Assembly: GCA_016630955.3 (NCBI GenBank)
Contig: CM049988.1
Location: forward strand, 2,170,001 to 2,234,000
Direction: 5' to 3'
From: Didymella arachidicola
Taxonomy: Eukaryota > Ascomycota > Dothideomycetes > Pleosporales > Didymellaceae
DNA: 64,000 nucleotides
Positions 11,160 to 20,318 of this stretch are shown piece by piece. The stretch's first letter is position 1. Every line of letters begins with the position of its first letter. Below the pieces are notes generated by a model that was given only the letters and a program-made list of their open reading frames with translations, did no database searches and was not told the origin of the DNA. The translations under genes and the position numbers were made by a program.

Positions 11160-12048
11160 GGTGGAGGCGAGAACGAGAGAACGTGAGTGAGGAGTCTGAA
11201 GCTGCCTTGATCTTCAGGGATTGGGACTACCCACAGATTTATACAGACCAGATGCTGTTCACTGGCAATCTATCCTGGAGTATGACGGACCGGACCCTCC
11301 GGCCCAGTGAGGGATATGGCCAGCAACGCCATTATGTGATCACTGTAATTTGCTGGAAGCAGTGTCATTAATCTAGACTTGAAGTCTGGCGGCGGATTGT
11401 AGATTGCTCAAGCGTATTAAGGAATGCTTGATGTGGGTCAAGCGTTGATTGTAGTGTGGGGGAGCAGGGATAGCCATGTGCTGTCGTCCGGAACATAGGC
11501 ACCGGCTCCTTGCATGAAACACAGAACAGCCGGTAGTGACGTGCAAACATCCGCAGAGTCGTTGTCTTTTATGAAACACGCCTGCGAGTCGTCAAAGCGA
11601 CCAGTAAAAGCTCTGTGTTTCGACTTGGGGGCTGGCTAGCTCCACTTCGCATAGCGCATTGCCGCTGTAATCTGCAGTCGGAAAATCCCCTAAAGCTTAG
11701 CCAACGGCAATCATAAAATAAAGTGCTGCTTCAGGGCACCTCGGTAATGTGATTCAGACACAAGCTCCGCGCTCAAGAAAGACAAGCGTATGCCGATCAC
11801 ACGTCAAGCTTTGTGGTCCACGAGGTCATTCGGAACCCCTGTAGACGGTGAGGATTGATCACAATCGGTAAACAGTTTGCTTGGCAGGCTAGTACAAGAC
11901 AAATCAGGAGATCTGGGAGCGGCAGAGCCTTTACGCAAGCTGCAATAGCAATAGTCAGGGGGTGACATCTCTCGTACTTTGCAGTATCTCCCAAATACAT
12001 CGTATACCAAGGCGAACATAGAGCAATGCAAGCAGACATTCGATCCAT
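11160..12048. other. Intergenic, no gene seen
   Basis: About 890 bp. The part next to 11160 is the cellulase promoter. Nothing in the rest supports a gene. Confidence 0.5.
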
Positions 12049-14647
12049 TTAATATCTCCCCCCAATACTGCGCCGCTCGACACGCGTGAACTGATTAGCA
12101 GAGGCGGTGTTGAATGGATTTTTTGGAAACCTGTCAAAGTTCTGACGACTGCTTCGCACACCTGCACTTTGGAGCGTTTCCCATTGTGTGCGATTGCGTA
12201 CGGGAGAGTGACTAGATACGATAGAAGGCACCGATGACGATAGCGGCCCAATACGCGAAGGGTTCGCTCGACTGTGAGGAAAGGATGACGGTGCATGGGA
12301 AGATGACTGTATCTGTCGCTGTCCAGAGAATGTTGGGCTTATAGAAGGCTCATAGCTGGCGTCGAAGACAGATCCGCGATGATTTGCTGGTCGGCTGGTC
12401 TCAAAGGTCTCCAGGGATATGTGTTGCGATGGTCGTCGGTAAGTCTTGTGCATAACAGGTTCGTCAAAGAATGACAGCCCATTGGGACTGGGTCGCTCAA
12501 GCCATTCGGTTGTGCCCTGAGAAGTCGGGTACCTCCGTGACCGAGAGACGGCGAAATGATGTGAACTGGGCTGAGTTTCAGCGACCCGGAGTCGTGGTTG
12601 GTAAGGCGCACCATTATGGTTATGCGCGAACAAGGGACTACTTACGACATTCTGAATATGACGAACGGGTCGCTGAGGCTGAGGAGGCGCTGGCGTGATC
12701 GCTCCTGCCGATTGATCATAGTGCGCTCGGCTGAAGAACCCTTTAGACTTCTCCTGCGGTGATGTTCGTTGATGGTTCTTCGTCTGTGGTAGTGCATTTG
12801 GCGATTGATGAAGAAAAGCATGGCCTAATCGCCATCGTTGCTGATCATCTGCCTCTTGAGTTTGGTTCTGATTCCGGGGCGTACTGATCGGTTGTTTACC
12901 CATGCCAGCTACCGCATATTGAGTTGAAGCTGCTTGACGAGGATCTTTAAGGCCTAGCTCAACACAATTATCGCGCGTCAAGCCATCCATGAGACGAAGG
13001 TATGAAGGTTCAGTGGGCGTTTGTACGGGGTACTGCTTGGCTCTCCCACCGTTCATCTTGACAGGGGATGACGTACGGAAAGAAAACTCGGATGCGTTAG
13101 TATGCTGGCCGGAGTCCTGAATTGGGCGTGACGCTTGTGGTGTTTGCTCGGCGGGCAAAAGCCCGGATATGTATGTTGGCTCGCTGCGCATATCCTCGCG
13201 TGGCGACGACTGATCGTCTTGTCCGTAAGAGCCCACTGCGTCGCGCCAGTGTCCGCTATCATACATTTGTACGTCTCCGTCATTCTTCTTCTCACGGCTC
13301 TTTGAAGAAGATAGAGAGCCTGACAGCTTTTGGCGTATCGTAGGGATCAAGCCACGAACTGAGCGCATTCTCGACAGGGGCTTGGACGGCGGCGGCATCA
13401 TGTCGCGGCTACTCGGCGGATCGATGGGCATGCCTTGTGGCAGAGGAGAATCGACCCTTTGGCGCTTCATTGGGCGGTTGCTGGACGTGAAGGGATGACC
13501 CGAGGTGTGCGCCGAGCGCCCGGCAGTATGCGTCGAAGATGATTTCTGGAAACGTCTGTCGTCTTCAGCGTAGACTTCAGCTATGTCATTGATCTCGTTC
13601 AACTCGTCTGTTGTCAACCGAGCGTGATTGGGGATCGGCTCTACAGCCATGGCGAATCCAAGCGAGGAGAGGCGCTCCTTCATCTTGGTATTCTGCCTGT
13701 TCCGCATCAGCGCCACTATCAATAATTTGGTTTCGATCTGCTTACTCAACCACTTTCGGGAGCAGTTTCATGTACTGCAGTATGGCAGCTTTGTTCTTGC
13801 GGAAGACATCTAGGTCGCGCACATCGGCTTTGAGACAACGAAAGGCTTCCACATCAGCATTGAACTGATCCACTTCCTGTTCGAGATGCTGCAGCCGCCG
13901 CACTTCTTCCCTCAGCGCGCCCACCTCACTTGCGTGCTGTGCTATAGCCCGCAACTGCTCGTTCTCGCGCTGCAACGACACGGCTCTTGAATGCTCCTCC
14001 GCAGCACGATTCTGTATCGTGTCTAGCTGTTGCTTCGTGTTCTTTAGAGAGTCGGCAAGCGGCTTTCGCATTCGATGGGATGCTTTGCAGTAGCGAGCGA
14101 GAGACAAGTATTGAAACTGTGCTTGTCAGTTGACACGCCCGAAAAGCTGCTAGACAGCACCAACCCGTAAAGCCTCCATCTCGTCTTTGTGAATGGGGAG
14201 AGCTATAGAAGGCGCTGTGAACCAGAGCGATGGGATCGAAGGGTCGTATTCGCCGTTGCCGAAGCCGCGTATCGAGTAGAGTTCTCGTTCAGTGCTGTCG
14301 TTATTCTCCTGCACGCACCATGGGCATGGTGCGCAAGGCTTCTGTCCTGCCGGGTGAAAAGCCGGACCTTTTGCAGGATTTGATTAGATGTAAAGAAGCC
14401 GCTGCTATGGATGACACTCACCACCCCCTTCAATGTGCTCGGCGCAGAAGACATGACAGCAGCTGCTGACAAACAGCTTCGTGACAAGGCGGTCATCGGG
14501 GTTAATACCATCTGAGAGGCCCTGAACTGTTTCGTTGTGAGCCTCATAAGTCTCAGCAAACGTAGCGCAGCATATGGAGCAAGCGAAGATAAAGTCGCAC
14601 AGATCGCTGTCGCGCGACTGCGATGTCGTAGACGGCTCTGAGTCCAT
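12049..14647 (-). CDS. RING-type zinc-finger protein with coiled coil and long disordered tail (812 aa)
   Basis: Four exons (14422-14647, 14165-14367, 13751-14116, 12049-13692) are joined across 54-, 48- and 58-nt introns. The N-terminus has zinc-ligand spacing of a split RING: FACSIC (Cys 23, 26), then SSCCHVFCAEH (Cys 63/64, His 65, Cys 68, His 71), then CAPCPWC (about 87-93), with a ~35-residue insertion between the first two pairs. A helical block ELYSIRGFG...GEYDPSIPSLWF follows, then a coiled coil (about 155-250). The last ~540 residues are Ser/Pro/Gln-rich and probably disordered, containing MKRQRVD (a possible nuclear signal). Ubiquitin- or SUMO-ligase activity is inferred from the RING. 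The RING + coiled coil + Ser-rich tail layout is reminiscent of Zip3/HEI10-like meiotic factors, but that is speculation. Confidence 0.75.
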
Positions 14648-15032
14648 AGCAGCTCCTAAAACAATACTATGCGAAAAGGTGATTCGTGATGTGCGGGTGA
14701 TGTGGGAAACGGCAAAAGTAGAAGTCGCGGCGCAGGCGCAGGCGATGCCAAGCCGCGCGCAACTGCCTACCAAAGTGAAAACTAATGACAACAACGGAGC
14801 TGGAGGAAGAAAGCTCGTGGAGCGATTTAGTGTGAAATTTTGGGAATTCGCGGGAAAAGCACAACGAATTGGACAGCTAGGATAACAAGCCCACGAAGAA
14901 ATGCTAGCCTAACACAAGGCGATGTAGACGAGAAATGATTTGACATAGCATCACGCAAGGAAAAAGCTGTGGTCATATTTACAGGTACTTCTAGCGCCCT
15001 CCGCGCCTGCTGGCCAGTCTCCAGCAAACGAC
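14648..15032. other. Intergenic, no gene seen
   Basis: Promoter of the RING gene and 3' flank of the complex I gene. No further gene seen. Confidence 0.5.
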
Positions 15033-15745
15033 TTAGGCGAATGTCCTGCAAGGGTAACTGTGAAGATGTCAGTGTCTGCTCAACTCGGTCGCGTAATGAC
15101 AATTTACGTACTCTCCACCATATGTCTGCTCCTTCAGCAAGTCGTACGCCTTGTGGCCAGACTCGCTGACGTGCTGGGGCGGGGGCATAGGGGGCAAGCC
15201 GCCAGGGCCAAGCACATCCTTCGCCAGACCTATGTTCCTTTCAAACGCGACAGCAAGACCCTTAGCACCTTCCTCTTGCGCAGCAACAAGCTGCTTCGAG
15301 CCAGCCTCGCCAATCAGCTCCTGCTTAGGCGCGGCCGCGCTACCAACCTCCAGCAGCGCAACAGCATCAGCTTGGGTGACGGTCGACAGCCTTGGGTATC
15401 GTCGTCGCACGTCGCGCTTCCAATATGGGTTCTCAGCGATGTCAGCGGCGGGGAGTGTGACAGGGTCGTCGTAGGTAGCAGGGTCGAGGCCGCCGGGGGG
15501 AGGGTTGCGGAATTGCGGGTTCAAGGGCACACCAGTCGATCGCTTTGGGTCCAGCGCGAAGAGCCTGTTGATTGCAGCATAGATGCCGGTGGGCTGAACT
15601 GTGTACTTCTACAAAGGTGTCAGTAGGGGTGCCATGTATCTGCCGAGCCGGGGCGCAGCGGAGGGGTGCTGGCAGCTGTGGAAGAGGCGCGCGAGGAATC
15701 GTGGGGGCGTACCGAAAACGTGGTGGTGACCTTCTTGGATGCCAT
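15033..15745 (-). CDS. NADH:ubiquinone oxidoreductase 21.3 kDa subunit (fungal complex I accessory subunit)
   Basis: Three exons (15713-15745, 15112-15608, 15033-15057) with introns of 104 and 54 nt encode 184 aa. The core ...PLNPQFRNPPPGGLDPATYDDP, then DIAENPYWKRDVRRRYPRLS, matches the Neurospora NUO-21.3a type subunit (NUZM in Yarrowia) as I remember it. The last exon is only 25 nt. Using donor GA|GTACGT and acceptor CTTCACAG gives the family ending DYPCRTFA, whereas reading through the intron gives an unrelated tail. The protein is a peripheral membrane-arm subunit of mitochondrial complex I, found in fungi but not animals. Confidence 0.9.
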
Positions 15746-17677
15746 TATGGGTGGCCTGTTATCGATCACGTACTTGACAAGTGGAGAGGTGCCAATGGGC
15801 GGATCTGGTGGTTCTACGCGTGATATTCCGTCGTCATGAAGCTGGTGATGTTCGTGAAGCTCGAATGCATTTGCCAAGGCGGCACTTGCCGAGATGGGTA
15901 AGCGCCCCTGCGCGCCTTCTCATTCGCTACTCAAAGCAACACCGCCATTGACACCAGCTCCTGGTCCATCCCTTCCTGGAGCAGAGAATTTCTTCAGACC
16001 TCCAGGTCTATTGATCGTCGCCTTGGTAAACAGGCAAAACTCGTTGATAGCTGCTGTGTTCACCATTGATTAAGACTGATACTGCCTTTCTTCCACCCGC
16101 GACCTCATCGCGACCCCCTATATTAATATACAATTGACAGTCTCTCGTCAGACCTCATTTCTCTATGTTGGTCTACAATCCTGTACCTGATTCTACTGGC
16201 ATTATCTGGTAGGGACCATAATGAATCCAGCGAACACACCTTTCTCACGCTGGACATTTATGGCAAGACGCTTTGCCCTTAATGACTCTTGACGATCAAC
16301 CCAGGACGCAGAATATCCATCCTTTTAAAAGTATGTGCATAATCGTTTCCTCAAGACTGACAAGCCTTCCTATTATTGGCTCGATGCACCGCCAATGCAG
16401 CACGATAGCCACGTTCTTTCTTTCGGTCTCCCATTATTCAGGGCGTCTCCACAAAATCTTCGTCGCTAATCGAGGATGTGGTTTTAGAGGTATTGCGATT
16501 TGGAAGTATGGTCATCACCCTCGAACGCATTGCATTAAATCGTGTCAGGGATTATACGGTAACCACAAACCTCCGGTGGATCAGTCTTCCAGGACACTCG
16601 AAATGACGGACACTAGCAGAACACAAGAGGAAGCAGCTTGCAAATCAAACTATGTTCATAGAAGCTCTCTCTAGGACTACATCATTGTATCTTCTCAGAG
16701 GCGAATTGAGGGCTTCGCCACGCACGCAAAACATCTGCGCAGGTTCTGACCAACTGTGTTTAGTAGGACTACAACTATCAGGTAGCACCTTGAGGAGTAG
16801 GTCACAATGACCACACTACAATTTGACATTCCCTCTTGCAACATGAATGCGACTTACTGTTTCCATAACATGGGCACGAAATCAAGTGTAACTGTGTAAG
16901 GATCGAGAAGCCAGGTGCCATTCTACAATTTGCAACGCCATCACGTACCGAGCAATTGCTTTACCTATGGGAGTGTATCGGTGACGAGCTTGGTGACAAC
17001 TGCGTACGTGAGGTGGCTCTATACACCAGCGTAACAAGACTGAACCTGAACCTGAACAATGAACATCATACTGACGATTTGCCAAAAAGCAAGGGCATTG
17101 CAGACCTTCGACTTGATGTCTTAAAGTACTATGAACATAGAGTCAGACGACACAAGTTTGTGAAGCCCCACCACGTTTGACGCATGACAAGCGTGAGCCA
17201 ACTTGGAAATGGTAACTTGACAAAATGGTTTTCCTCATTGCCCATCTGTTGTCACGTCGAGCAGTTTCTGCGATGTTGTGGAAGAGAGATGAATTTGTGA
17301 AGTGAAAGCAATTGAGGAAGCGCTGGCTCGCGCCACATAGACGGCTGACAACTCAGAGGTTATATGTAGGAAAGAGAGCGTTTTCGAGCAGCTACACAAG
17401 TTAAACAAGTTGACTCTGTCCATGCTATACACAGCCTGGAGTACTTCCACTCTGCATGCACTCAATGTCATTGCCAACCGCTCTCCCATGTTAGCTTCAC
17501 ATCTACACGCAATTATAGTCACATCATCGCACAAGGCAAGTTTGGATACGATCATGGTGAGCAGCTCGGCACGCCAGCCGGCAAGAAGCAAGAGGATGTC
17601 ATTGATTAAAAAAAAAAAAAGGCAGCCCGAAGGCGCCACTCCCCTCACCCCCATTGTCGTCGTCATCCTCCTCCTCC
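15746..17677. other. Gene-poor interval, no gene supported
   Basis: Nearly 2 kb with only scattered open frames (largest 133 aa at 16273-16674 plus, no recognisable features). An A13 run lies at 17608-17620, just downstream of the next minus-strand gene. This marks the start of the gene-sparse stretch that runs to about 38 kb. Confidence 0.5.
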
Positions 17678-18051
17678 TCAGGCCGCAGCCCTCTCCTGCT
17701 CCCACCAGGCGGCGAAGCGGGCGGCGGCGGTGGGGTCGACGGCGGACTGTCCAGATGTCAGTATCATGCCCTGTCAGACTCAGGAAGAACAAGACTACTT
17801 ACGAGGTGGAGCCAGCGGTCGGCCACGTTGATGGAGACCAGCTCCATCGACGGCTTCTCGCCGCGCTGCAGAGCAGCCTCGTGGGCGGCGGTTGCGTTGG
17901 CGCGGTGGGCGCCACCCCACACGCGCAAGTCGTCGACCGTCCAGGAGGATGGTGGAGGCGGCGGGGGCATGGTGCCCGGAGCGACTTGGGGGTTGGCCAG
18001 ACCCGGGGAGAAGCCGATGGCGGAGTTGGAGGCGGATGAGGAGCGCTGCAT
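17678..18051 (-). CDS. Small conserved-looking hypothetical protein (105 aa)
   Basis: Exons 17803-18051 and 17678-17746 are joined across a 56-nt intron (GTAAGT ... GGACAG). The N-terminal third is low-complexity (MQRSSSASNSAIGFSPGLAN, then six prolines). The C-terminal part looks folded and helical: SWTVDDLRVWGGAHRANATA, MELVSINVADRWLHL, and, after the splice, PTAAARFAAWWEQERAAA. The frame stays open exactly to the donor and resumes in a GC-rich coding style, which supports the model. The family is not recognised, and it has no signal peptide or membrane segment. Confidence 0.6.
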
Positions 18052-18761
18052 TGTAGAGATTTTTGGGGGGGGTTGCTGTCGCTGTGAAGGTTTGAGCTGT
18101 TAGAGAGCAGAAGAACGTACCTGGGAGCGGTATTTGTGGGGGGGCTGAAGAGGCCAGTGCAGCGGCGCTCTTCTTCACCATGAGTGTTCTTGCCAGGATC
18201 AGAACAGGGGTTCGAGCGTGCTGAATGCCGTTCAGGTGCAGGAGACAATAGAACTGACCCATTATGTGACTGCGAGTGGAGCCACTCGAGCTGGTGTAGT
18301 ACCTTGACTGGCGTTCCATTGGACGATGTGGAGTAGCTTAACGTAGGTAGTTACAGTAGAGAGGTGACGGCGAGAGTCTGCGTTAGGTACAATAGCCTTT
18401 GGAGCTGTTGCAATAACCATAGAGCTTGCTCGACGGGTCCCGGGTTGAAGTCGAACGAGGCCGAGTCACTTCGTATGAGACTTTGGAAACCTCATGGACG
18501 CCCCTAATACCGTACAGAGAGCCCAAGCTCATAATACTGTACAGAGAGCCCAAGCTCGTTGTATATAGTTGCAGGTACTCCAGAGGTATGTGCAAACATG
18601 AGCTGAGTCACTGGTGTGCTGCTCGGCTCGAGGCTGTCTGTACAATCACAGCCCCTATGGCTTGTGCAAGCTTTTGGCCAGATCAGCTCATAGCAGAACC
18701 TGTTTATCGTAGTTCTCGGGGTCCTTTGCGTGGCTCTCACCTTACTGGGGTCGCGCGTTTG
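18052..18761. other. Intergenic with a short tandem duplication
   Basis: No supported gene. Minus-strand frames running upstream of 18051 differ in phase from the 105-aa gene and look like 5' UTR. A 27-bp-period duplication sits at 18508-18557. Confidence 0.5.
18508..18557. repeat. Two-copy tandem duplication, 27-bp period
   Basis: The segment GTACAGAGAGCCCAAGCTC occurs twice, 27 bp apart, preceded by TACC in one copy and TACT in the other. Confidence 0.8.
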
Positions 18762-19037
18762 ATGTCCTTCCTCGCCGCCGCTCTCCAAGTTTGCTCCATC
18801 ATCACCACAGCAATGTTGGCCTTGGAATTAATCGTCGTGATTTGGCCAAACTCCCTCTGTACTGTCCTTCTCATCATCTTCTTTGTAAGTAACCACACTG
18901 ACTACCTCCGTGCGCCTCCGTGCGCCTCCGCGCTGTCCGCAAATACTATGCAGGAGAGCTACCATAACCTACAACACAGCTCCCGTGAACCCAGTCAACT
19001 CTTTGAACACACTGACTGGGTACTAATGCAATCGTAG
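18762..19037 (+). CDS. Candidate small two-span membrane protein (68 aa)
   Basis: Exon 18762-18884 starts MSFLAAALQVCSIITTAM and contains two hydrophobic segments (about 3-28 and 31-41). It ends at a strong GTAAGT donor. A 69-nt intron with an ACTGAC branch site leads to ATGCAG and a polar 27-residue second exon (18954-19037, ESYHNLQHSSREPSQ...). The intron is a multiple of three and has no stop, so retention would insert 23 residues without changing frame. The 3' end overlaps the converging gene at 19023 by 15 nt. There is no known family. This could be chance, but two good splice sites and the hydrophobic profile argue for a gene. Confidence 0.35.
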   Translation: MSFLAAALQVCSIITTAMLALELIVVIWPNSLCTVLLIIFFVSNHTDYLRAPPCASALSANTMQESYHNLQHSSREPSQLFEHTDWVLMQS

Positions 19038-19454
19038 AAGGGTCTTATGAGGCGACGTGGCCCAGTAAGGGCGCTGAGGCTCTGGCTGCAGGTCTTTGAT
19101 CGGGCGGTCGGCCTCAGAGCCGTCGAGCATGGCCCCAGGCGGAGGCACAGGCTCCCAATCCTGCAATGAGACACCAACAAGATAACCTTCCGGGCTGGCT
19201 TCGCCAGCTTGAAGGAGATGGGGCGACCGATTGAGGGGAGCCTAACCTGCGCAAGAGGACGGCAGGAGCGGCGACGAGATCTAGGTATGTGACACCCTAC
19301 CCCGCCATCGTCATCTGGAAACATCAAAGAGACACTGTATGACTCCAGCACACGCCATGGAGAGCTCTCCGTTTCTTCTTTGAGCTCATCGTTGACTTCG
19401 TTGGACAGAGGAGGGTGGGCCTTCTTGCCGAAGCCGCCGGCCGTCAGCGCTCAT
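19023..19454 (-). pseudogene. Small gene with apparent one-base frameshift near its start
   Basis: Exon 19023-19241 (acceptor GGTTAG) encodes 72 residues in coding style (for example SPEGYLVGVSLQDWEPVPPP and PIKDLQPEPQRPYWATSPHK). Upstream, across a 59-nt intron with GTAGGG donor, the frame continues through ETESSPWRVLESYSVSLMFP back to GGFGKKAHPPLS. There it loses any ATG: the only nearby start (ATGAGCGCTGACGGCC, 19454) is one base out of phase, and the junction falls in a GGCCGGCGGC stretch. Either one base was gained there (pseudogene or assembly error) or an unseen 5' exon supplies the start. The family is unknown. Confidence 0.4.
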
Positions 19455-19738
19455 CGCGACCGCATCCGCGAACGATCACGATCCCCCAGACAAACTTTCC
19501 CTGTAACAACATCACAACATCAAGCTGTGTGGACGACAATATCGTAAAGAAATCTCTCAGAAGGCACGAACGACGATCGACCCTCGGAGCATCCTTCCGC
19601 GAAGCGAAGTGGGGCTGGCGACATGGCAAGAACGCACAACCACCAGCCTTGTTCTTCCCCAACGATCCGTCTCTTCCTCATCGAATCTCTTCATTTCGCA
19701 TCGTTAATAGTCAATTTGCATCTCGAGAGCTCACTGCT

Positions 19739-19903
19739 ATGGCTTCGATCGATGATAACGATGAGGTCCTGTCTGTATTAGCAAATCGCCTTCACAAAGC
19801 AAACCTTTCTCAATGTCGGGCGCTTACATACCTCAATGCTACGAAGAAGATGCACACCCATAACTATAAGGGGGCTGGAAGCAGGAAGAGATGGAATTGG
19901 TAA
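19739..19903 (+). CDS. Weak candidate small ORF (54 aa)
   Basis: It starts ATGGCTTCGATCGATGAT after a CT-rich leader, beginning MASIDDNDEVLSVLANRLHK. The N-terminal half looks like a short acidic helix; the C-terminal half (HNYKGAGSRKRWNW) may be read-through into an intron. It is divergent from the frameshifted gene at 19023-19454. Evidence is limited to start context and composition. Confidence 0.22.
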   Translation: MASIDDNDEVLSVLANRLHKANLSQCRALTYLNATKKMHTHNYKGAGSRKRWNW

Positions 19904-20117
19904 TAGACTAAGCTTTCATGTACCTGCATTCGATTTCGGGAAAGCTTGGAGATCACCACGTCGTATATCACCGCCATACAAACATTCCCGGCGTACAAGA
20001 TGAAGCTGGATCGCCTCCGTCTCCTCCTTTCCTGCTCTCCCGCTCACATCATACCGGTAGACAACCCTGTGAGAAACCTATGACAGCCCTATCTACCACG
20101 CCCACCACCACGCAGCC

Positions 20118-20318
20118 ATGGTGCCTAACGCAGGGATCTTGCGTCCACCCCCCGACATTATGTCCACCCTAAGCACAGCAAACCCCCTTCGAGCTCCAGA
20201 TCCTCCCAAGGGGCTAGCTCTTGGTATGATCGTTGCCGTCGCCGAAACTGGTGACGTTGCACTGGTCATACTGGTTAATGATCTTGACGAGCGCCACACG
20301 GATGTTGATAATGTTTGA
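20118..20318 (+). CDS. Weak candidate small ORF with one hydrophobic segment (66 aa)
   Basis: ORF starting MVPNAGILRPPPDIM with a moderately hydrophobic middle (GLALGMIVAVAETGDVALVI) and an acidic tail (NDLDERHTDVDNV). A 54-aa minus-strand ORF (20214-20378, starting MNISIMILLAVVPP, signal-peptide-like) overlaps it. At most one of the two is real, and I cannot decide which. Confidence 0.22.
   Translation: MVPNAGILRPPPDIMSTLSTANPLRAPDPPKGLALGMIVAVAETGDVALVILVNDLDERHTDVDNV

Noticed and set aside
17235..17792. 185-codon minus-strand open frame
   Set aside because: It covers the intron and second exon of the 105-aa gene in another phase and is low-complexity Arg-rich sequence.
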